A DNA stretch of 64,000 nt, from NCBI GenBank assembly GCA_900291925.1, contig UWYS01000008.1, positions 806,001 to 870,000 of the forward strand, given 5' to 3'. The notes beneath the pieces are model-generated. The model was not told the origin of the DNA and made no database searches. It saw nothing but the letters and a program-made list of their open reading frames with translations. The first letter of the stretch is position 1, and every line of letters begins with the position of its first letter. The stretch comes from Thecaphora thlaspeos (lineage: Eukaryota; Basidiomycota; Ustilaginomycetes; Urocystidales; Glomosporiaceae). Below are positions 57,982 through 64,000 of this stretch, piece after piece. A program made the position numbers and the translations under genes.

Positions 57982-59682
57982 TCACTGGACCTTCTTCGCC
58001 GGGGCTACGGTCCGTTCGTCCTTGACGGTCAACCAGAGGTATACGAAGAGTAGAAATCCAAGACTGGTGCTAAACGCTCCGGCGATGTAAGGCCAGCTGC
58101 TGCTCAAGAACCGAGGGAACTCATCGTGGTTGAAGGGTCGCACGGGTGCGGTGTCCTTTTCCAAGACAAACGTCCATCCGTGTCGCTTAAAGTCGACGAG
58201 GAACGTAAAGACACCGTGTCGATCTGGGATCTGGAACGTCGTTGTGAAGCGTCGCGATGTCGATGAAGACCAAGAGGGCGAGGAAAGGTCCGTCACATTC
58301 CCACTGTCGATGGCGATGAGGTCGGTGGTGATATAGGGATCCAGCATCTTGAACGTCACCTGCAGCGGAAGGTCGTGCGGCGCAGGAATCCAGCCGTGCT
58401 CGGCAGAGTAAATCGATAGGTCCAGGTCGTACGTCACGTGGTCCTTGATGCGGTACATCTTGTTGCCTTCGCTCGTCTCCTCGTAGTCTTCGCGCAGATC
58501 GTCGGGGCTATACTTGACGCGACGGTGGTGCGTAGCTTGCACCTTGAGCACCGACTTCTCCTGGAACACCCACTGCGTCAGGTCAGAGACGACACGTGCG
58601 TTGAGCGTCTCGTACCTGGCCGAGAGGAAGGAGTCCTTGAGCATCTCGGTGCTGCCGAGGAAGACGGCGCGCGCCGAGCTGTCCTTAAGCTGGAAGCCCG
58701 AGACGAGCGAAACGGTGTCGCTCGACGACCTCGCGAGGCCGGCGACCAGCTCGTTTTTCTGCTCGAGCGCCTCGAGCCCCGCGCGTCTCTTTGCGATCCA
58801 GCTGTCCTTTTCCTTGCGCTTAGACGGGACAGCGACGACGGTGGGGACGGCGGCGGGTGTCGAGACCGTCTCGTACGTCTCTTGCTCGCCATCGACGATG
58901 CGAGTGGCGATGCTGGTGACGGCGGCGGGCTGCGAGTAGGATGTAGTCGAGCGGGGAGCCTCGTCCTTGTCCCTGACCAGCTCAGGGGTCTCGGAGGAGT
59001 ACGAGGTGGCGGCGGGCACGATGAGGGGGAAGGCGAGCGGATTGGCGCCGAGACGGTGGGCGATGCCGCGGTACAGGATGGGCTGCGACTTGGCCAGCTC
59101 GAGGGTCTGGGGCGAGAACACGGCCGGGTTGGTGATGATGCCTCCGGCGGGCAGGTCGACGTTGTTGGCGACGTGTGCGGCCCTGCCCGGACCGAGGAGG
59201 ACGGTGGTGTGATTGCCGGCATCGAGCTGATCGTCGAAGCTAAAGTGGTCGACCACGGCGGACCCCCTCTCTTCAAGTTCGACGGAGAACTCCCTCGAGA
59301 GGTCGCGGAAGAACTCAGAGACGTGCGAGTCGAGGCCAAAGAGGACGTTGCCTCCGTCCTTGAGGTAGTTTACGAGGGAGAGCGGTGTGAGGTCCGGGCT
59401 GAGCGACTTGCTGGAGGGGCTGAGGAGGATGAGGTGGTCGTACGCCTTTACGTCGTGTTCGACCAGCTGTGGCTTGAGCGCCTTGGGCGTCTTGAAGGTG
59501 AGCTTGTATCCGCGCGAAATGAGCTGGTCGAAGAAGGAGGAGAAGTCGGACTGCGGCTGGTCGAGGACGACGAGGATCTGTCGACCCGTCGCCGAGGGAC
59601 CGTGGGAGGAGGCGGCGTAGGAAGGCGAGACGGCCGAGGCGACGAGCAGCAGAGCTGCGCTCAGGATGGAGAAGAATTTCAT
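57982..59682 (-). CDS. WBP1: Oligosaccharyltransferase subunit Wbp1/OST48
   Basis: A single exon encodes 566 residues. Wbp1 is an essential subunit of the ER oligosaccharyltransferase, which transfers the lipid-linked glycan to Asn residues. A signal peptide starts at 59682 (MKFFSILSAALLLVASAVSP). The lumenal part begins RQILVVLDQPQSDFSSFFDQ, with HLILLSPSSKSLSPDLTPLS, GGNVLFGLDSHVSEF and HVTYDLDLSIYSAEHGWIPA. A transmembrane helix near the end (YIAGAFSTSLGFLLFVYLWL) is followed by a short cytoplasmic tail ending KKVQ, which fits the KKxx ER-retrieval motif. An insert of Glu/Thr-rich residues around 275-320 is extra compared with yeast (430 residues). An in-frame ATG at 59901 lies in leader-like sequence. 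Confidence 0.92.
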   Translation of the reverse strand: MKFFSILSAALLLVASAVSPSYAASSHGPSATGRQILVVLDQPQSDFSSFFDQLISRGYKLTFKTPKALKPQLVEHDVKAYDHLILLSPSSKSLSPDLTPLSLVNYLKDGGNVLFGLDSHVSEFFRDLSREFSVELEERGSAVVDHFSFDDQLDAGNHTTVLLGPGRAAHVANNVDLPAGGIITNPAVFSPQTLELAKSQPILYRGIAHRLGANPLAFPLIVPAATSYSSETPELVRDKDEAPRSTTSYSQPAAVTSIATRIVDGEQETYETVSTPAAVPTVVAVPSKRKEKDSWIAKRRAGLEALEQKNELVAGLARSSSDTVSLVSGFQLKDSSARAVFLGSTEMLKDSFLSARYETLNARVVSDLTQWVFQEKSVLKVQATHHRRVKYSPDDLREDYEETSEGNKMYRIKDHVTYDLDLSIYSAEHGWIPAPHDLPLQVTFKMLDPYITTDLIAIDSGNVTDLSSPSWSSSTSRRFTTTFQIPDRHGVFTFLVDFKRHGWTFVLEKDTAPVRPFNHDEFPRFLSSSWPYIAGAFSTSLGFLLFVYLWLTVKDERTVAPAKKVQ

Positions 59683-60075
59683 CCTGTGAGGTGGTTGCAG
59701 CGAGCGGTGGAGGGCCGAGCTGGCTGGGTGGGTTGATGGGGATGGACAAGGTGGGTGGGGTGAGAAGAAGAAGCTGCCGGGGCAAGCTGGCTGGGCTAGA
59801 CTGGGCAGGGCCGGACTTGGCTGGCTGGAAGTCGACGCTCCAGCGAAGCGGCTGCGTCCGTGCGTAACGAGGCGACTTCTTCCTGCCGCAGGCGTGCCCA
59901 TTCACTCGCGCGACAACTCCGAGCAGCTAGCTCAGCCTGCTCCACTTTTCCGGCTGGACCCCCGAAGTCGCTCATGCACCCTCGTTCGCCACCAACCACC
60001 ACCTAGTCCTCGCCACCGCCGCCGCCACCGCCACTACCACCACCCTACCCTCCCTTCGTCACACCCACCTTCACC
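59683..60075. promoter_or_regulatory. Divergent upstream region of WBP1 and YJU2
   Basis: 393 bp between divergent start codons. It holds CCACC/CCGCC runs on the YJU2 side (60000-60075) and presumably both promoters. Confidence 0.5.
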
Positions 60076-61218
60076 ATGGCCGACCGCAAAGCACTCCTCC
60101 ACTACTACCCGCCGGACTTTGACCCGTCTAAGATCCCGCGCCGCAAGATTGCCAAGGATGCGCAGCAGGTCGTCCGCCTCATGGCCCCCTTTAGCATGCG
60201 CTGCAATACCTGCGGCGAGTACATCTACAAGGGCAAGAAGTTCAACGCACGCAAGGAGACCGTTCAGGGCGAAGACTACTACGGTATCAAGATCTTTCGC
60301 TTCTACATCAAGTGCACCCAGTGCAGCGCAGAGATCACTTTCAAGACGGATCCAAAGAATACAGGTGAGTAGGCCGCCCTTGCCCCTCTTCCCTTCGGGC
60401 CTGCTCGCAACACTTGCTATCATGTACACTGACCGCTGCAACCTTCACTCCACCTCTTCGCTCCGCAAACGACAGACTATGTGGCGGAACACGGCGCCTC
60501 GCGCAACTTCGAGCCGTGGCGGGAAGACACCGAAGGCGGCGAGGAGGTCGACAAGCTCGCCCAGCTCGAGGCGGAAGAAGCGGATCCCATGAAGTCGCTC
60601 GAGACAAAGACGCTCGACTCGCGACGTGAGATGGAGATCCTCGACGCCCTCCAAGACATCCGCACGCGCAACGCCCGCCTCGAACGCGTCGATGCCAACG
60701 CCGTCCTCGACAGCCTCGCCTCCAAGGGTAAAGGCAGAGCCGACGCCGACGAGCTCACGCCAGAGGAGCTGGAGCGGAGAAAAGCCGAAGAGGAAGACGA
60801 GGCACTGGTACGCCGTTACTTTAGCAAGGCGCAGGACATAGAGGTGGAAGAGGAGAGGGGCGAAGCGGAACGAGAGGTGGCGCGTCAAGAGAACGACACG
60901 GAAAGGTCTGGGACGTCGAGCGGATCGCCGGTCACGCCAAGCGATGGTGCTTCGGCGAGAGCGACCGGCTCGGCGACGCGGATGATCAAGAGACGGATCG
61001 ACGACGAAGGCGACGAGGCGGAACCGGACGTGATGAGCTTGTTGAGCGAAAGGGCGAGGGCTCAGCTGGCTGCTGCGACAGCGACGAACGCGGGGAAGGC
61101 GACATCAGCGACGGCAACGGCATCGACAACAACAGGGGCGGGCACAGCCCCGCCTCCAACCAAGAAGAAAAAGGGCACCAACGCCTTCGGCCTCGTCAAG
61201 AAGAAGGCCACGGCATGA
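60076..61218 (+). CDS. YJU2: Splicing factor Yju2 (Cwc16/CCDC94)
   Basis: Exons are 60076-60364 and 60476-61218; donor GTGAGT, acceptor CGACAG, 343 residues. Yju2 joins the activated spliceosome with the Prp19 complex and promotes the first catalytic step. Conserved features come in order: [40 protein letters not shown] (first CxxC), [20 protein letters not shown] (second CxxC) and [17 protein letters not shown]. The C-terminus is charged, with [20 protein letters not shown] as a likely nuclear localisation signal. Length is close to CCDC94 (323 residues). The stop lies 361 bp from the convergent Hrp1-like gene. Confidence 0.93.
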
Positions 61219-61579
61219 CGTATGGCACGGCACGGCAGTGTCTCTTTCTCCCTCCGCTCTATATCTCCTTCCTCTTGCAACCCGCAACCCCCACGCCAAC
61301 ACCTGGCTCCCTGTACTTTTAAGCTCCAACTATTCCACGCCTTTGGGTAACACCCGATCCCTTCTGCCTTCGCCGCCCGCTGCTCAGTCGGTCTCGAGAT
61401 CGAGATTTAAAAGAGCCATGCTTGTCCGCCCGCTCCTCCCGCCGTCCGTTCACAAAGGAGAGATGTCGTTTCATTCGACGACGCCATTTTGTTCTCGTCT
61501 CGAGTACAAAAAGGTGGACGACCCGAAAGTGCTACACGCGGTCTGAAGGTTCATTCCCGCCAATATCCAATGTAATGGG
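61219..61579. other. Convergent intergenic region
   Basis: 361 bp between the YJU2 and Hrp1-like stops. Nothing but presumed 3' untranslated sequence was seen. Confidence 0.55.
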
Positions 61580-64000
61580 CTAGAACCGCTGTCCTTTCTG
61601 CTGCTGACCTTCATAATTCCTTGCTCCTCCACCGCCTCCGCGCTGGGGAGACCTCTCTCTCTTGTGCGGATCGCGCGACGCTGATCTTTTGCGACTCTCG
61701 TCCCGACCCGCAAACCCTCCTCCCGTAGTCGGTGGACTGCCCCTCATGGGTCGAGAAGGTAGGCCGGCAGAGTTGGGCGGTGGAAGAGTACCACCACCTC
61801 CTCCGCCGCCGCCGCCGCGAGGTTGGGATGGGGTACGATTGAACCCACCTGCTCCTCCCATCGTTCCGCCGCCGGGAGCTCGATATGCTCCACCTCCGAC
61901 GGCGCTACGGTTGGCAACTCCGCCTCCACTTCCTCCGGCGAACCCACCCATCCCCATACCGCCCATCATGCTGCCGCCTCCTCCGCCCATACCTTGCATA
62001 CCACCCATCCCTCCCATAGCGCCCATTCCCATTCCACCGCCTCCCATCATATCCATCCCGCCCATTCCACCTCCCATGCTAGCCGTCATCTGCTGCCATG
62101 CCAACTGAGGGTTCCAGCTGGCCGAACCCCAGCCCATCTGCTGGTACATCCTCGCCATCGCTTGCGGATCGAAGCCGCCACCTCCTCCCGCTCCACCGCC
62201 CATCATGCCCATGGCGGCCATGGGGTTCATCATGGGGGTCATCATACCAGTTGCTCCTCCCACTCCCGCTCCACCGCCCATCACCCCACCCATACCTCCC
62301 ATCCCACCCATACCGCCCATGTTCCCCTGTCCGAACCCACCACCGCCGCCTCGATTGTTGTCGAACCTAACACCACCCATGCCGCCAGCGCGCGCATTCG
62401 ACTGACCCGCGTCGTTCTTCGTCTGAGCTCGCTTGATCTCCACCATTTTGCCGTCAAAGTTGACCGGCTGGATGCCGAGCAGGTGCGTCACGCTCGACTC
62501 GTCCTGGAACGTGACGAAGCCAAAGCCGCGCGGATTGCCAGTCTCCTTGTCCATCATGCACGTGCTGTCCAGCACCGTCCCGTACTGTTCAAAGTACTGC
62601 CGGAACGTCTCGGGCGTCACGCTCTGCGGCAGTCCGCCGACAAAGACTTTCTGAGAGCGCGAGACGTTGTGTTCCGGTCGCGGGATGGCGCGTTTCGGGT
62701 CGATCTGGACGGTGGTCAGGCGGGCAGCGTCATACGAGGGTCGCGAATGAGTGTTAGCTTGCAACCGTCTCGTCGAGGCCTTATCCCTCGTGCCCGCGGG
62801 GGGGTCCGACTGCTCCACTACTCACCACCTTGCCGTCGAGAAAGTGCTCGCGCACCATGACCGTGTTGACCGCCTTGGGATCGACAAACGTCAGGAAGGC
62901 AAAGCACCTCGAGCGACCCGTCAGCGCATCGCGCATGATAGTGCAGTGCTCGACCTCGCCAAACTGCGAAAAGTACTTCCTCAGCGAATCTGTGTGCAGG
63001 GGACGTCGCGAAGACAGATGGGCCGGCGAGGCGTGTCAGTCCGTGATTCCAGCGATGCCAATCTCAGCCCACCAAGTCGAGCGGACCTTGACGTGCAAGG
63101 GTCCCACGTCCACACTCACCATCGGTCGTGTCCCAATTGAGTCCGCCGACAAACATTTTTCTGTGTAGTGTCGAGGGCCGGGATGCGTTCGAGATGGGCG
63201 AGCAGTGGAAAGAAGAGAGGGAGAGCGGGGGTTTTGCGGTCGGGTGCGGGATAAGGCGGGGTGAGGGTTGCATGGATTGCATTGCGTGCAGGCAGCAGGA
63301 CGGATGCAAGATACATCGTCCGGTGTTGTGTGTAGCGTGTGTGTACCGTCGAGAGGAGGGGCAATGAAGTGGCGCGAGAACGGACGTACCGAGAGTGTGC
63401 GTAAATAGATGCGGCCGCCGAGAGAAGGAGGTAAGCGGGGAGACGACAGGAGGAAGCGATAGACGTGTGTAAGACAGGATCGAGTTAGGGGATGTCAATC
63501 AACTGGTCGGTGGGCGACTACGAGAGACAAGGAAGACGACGACGACGAAGAGGCGATAGAAGGTACAGAAGCTAGAAAGACGACGCAGCTTGGCTGGCTG
63601 TAGTGATCTAGTTCGCGCGCGGAGCTAGGCGAGAGCGCGGCAACTGCAGCGGTGCCGTCGGGCGCCTTCCTGCCCTTCGACGAAAGGCCGAGAGCCGTGC
63701 CGGCCTTGCCTTCCTCGCAGCGTAGAGCTGGCCGCAGCAACGGCATCGAAATCATCTCTTATGGAAGTGAAGGGAGGGTAGAAGGCGAAAGACGGGCTGG
63801 CCTCGTGGCGAGCCAAGCCAAGTTCTCTGGATCTGAGCGGCGGCACTTACCCTTCCTCTCGCATCTCGTGCGGCTGCACTTGCTGTCGATCACCGTCTGC
63901 TCCGTCGCCCTGGATGGCCTGCTGAAGTGCCGGATTCTGGAGAAGGCCATTGCTGTCCTGAATGCCCTGCTGTGACGCCTGCTGCGAGCCGTCGCGGTTG
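61580..64000 (-). CDS. HRP1: Hrp1/Nab4-like two-RRM RNA-binding protein (5' end outside window)
   Basis: Exons seen are 64000(beyond)-63851, 63160-63120 (41 nt), 62989-62826 and 62704-61580; all phases match. The partial product begins in a Gln/Ser/Asp-rich region (QNPALQQAIQGDG). RRM1 reads GKMFVGGLNWDTTDDSLRKY then RCFAFLTFVDP. RRM2 reads KVFVGGLPQSVTPETFRQYF then GNPRGFGFVTFQ. The segment IDPKRAIPRPEHN between them is the signature linker of the Hrp1/Musashi/DAZAP group. The C-terminus is Gly/Met-rich (GGMGGM repeats), contains QMGWGSASWNPQLAWQQM, and ends in Arg/Gly-rich residues suited to methylation. Hrp1 binds UA-rich 3' UTR elements for cleavage/polyadenylation and mRNA export. The first visible intron is about 690 nt, unusually long here, and RRM1 is split by a microexon. 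Confidence 0.88.

Noticed and set aside
58438..59736. 432-residue plus-strand open frame opposite WBP1
   Set aside because: Antisense shadow; the minus strand carries a signal peptide, a membrane helix and a KKxx tail of a known protein.

Overview
The window is nuclear DNA of a basidiomycete fungus, most likely a smut-type yeast of the Ustilaginomycotina. The pointers are compact GC-rich genes, short introns (about 66-270 nt, one near 690 nt) with GTGAGT or GTAAGT donors and CAG acceptors, low-complexity Ser/Ala/Gln insertions, and an N-terminally extended Fus3/Kss1-class MAP kinase resembling Kpp6 of Ustilago maydis. Placement below subphylum is inference. No rRNA, tRNA, CRISPR array, transposon or virus-like gene was recognised.

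Layout. 0-10 kb: a very large Kin4-type kinase, a 3.4 kb intergenic region with a 3 x 95 bp tandem repeat and many TACTGTA-like words, and an unrecognised Gln-rich protein. 10-27 kb: a small spliced protein, an 11-exon UBA/UIM protein with a degenerate USP domain, a 1950-residue Lte1-type RasGEF, NOC4 and the MAP kinase. 30-38 kb: a single-pass membrane protein, then three tRNA-quality genes in a row: a shortened D-aminoacyl-tRNA deacylase, CTU2/NCS2 (wobble-uridine thiolation) and KAE1 (t6A37), the last two divergent across 322 bp. 38-50 kb: ATG5, a secreted lactonase-type beta-propeller, nucleoporin NUP57/NUP54, a DUF1748 protein, an Apq12-like protein, and a gene that joins a Pdr16/17-like Sec14 lipid-transfer domain to a complete PHO13-type HAD phosphatase. 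52-64 kb: a MARVEL membrane protein, a DUF1687/Fmp46-like protein ending in a CaaX box, an F-box-like/WD protein, WBP1 (OST48), YJU2 and the 3' part of an Hrp1-like two-RRM protein running off the right end.

The genes are mainly single-copy housekeeping functions. Functional links are limited: the tRNA trio; Kin4 and Lte1, antagonists in the budding-yeast spindle-position checkpoint, 12 kb apart; and two nuclear-envelope proteins (NUP57 and the Apq12-like protein). The strongest candidate for something undescribed is the Sec14-PHO13 fusion. There, a reading frame continuous through the Sec14 domain is spliced precisely into HAD motif I, and keeping that one intron would end the protein two residues later.
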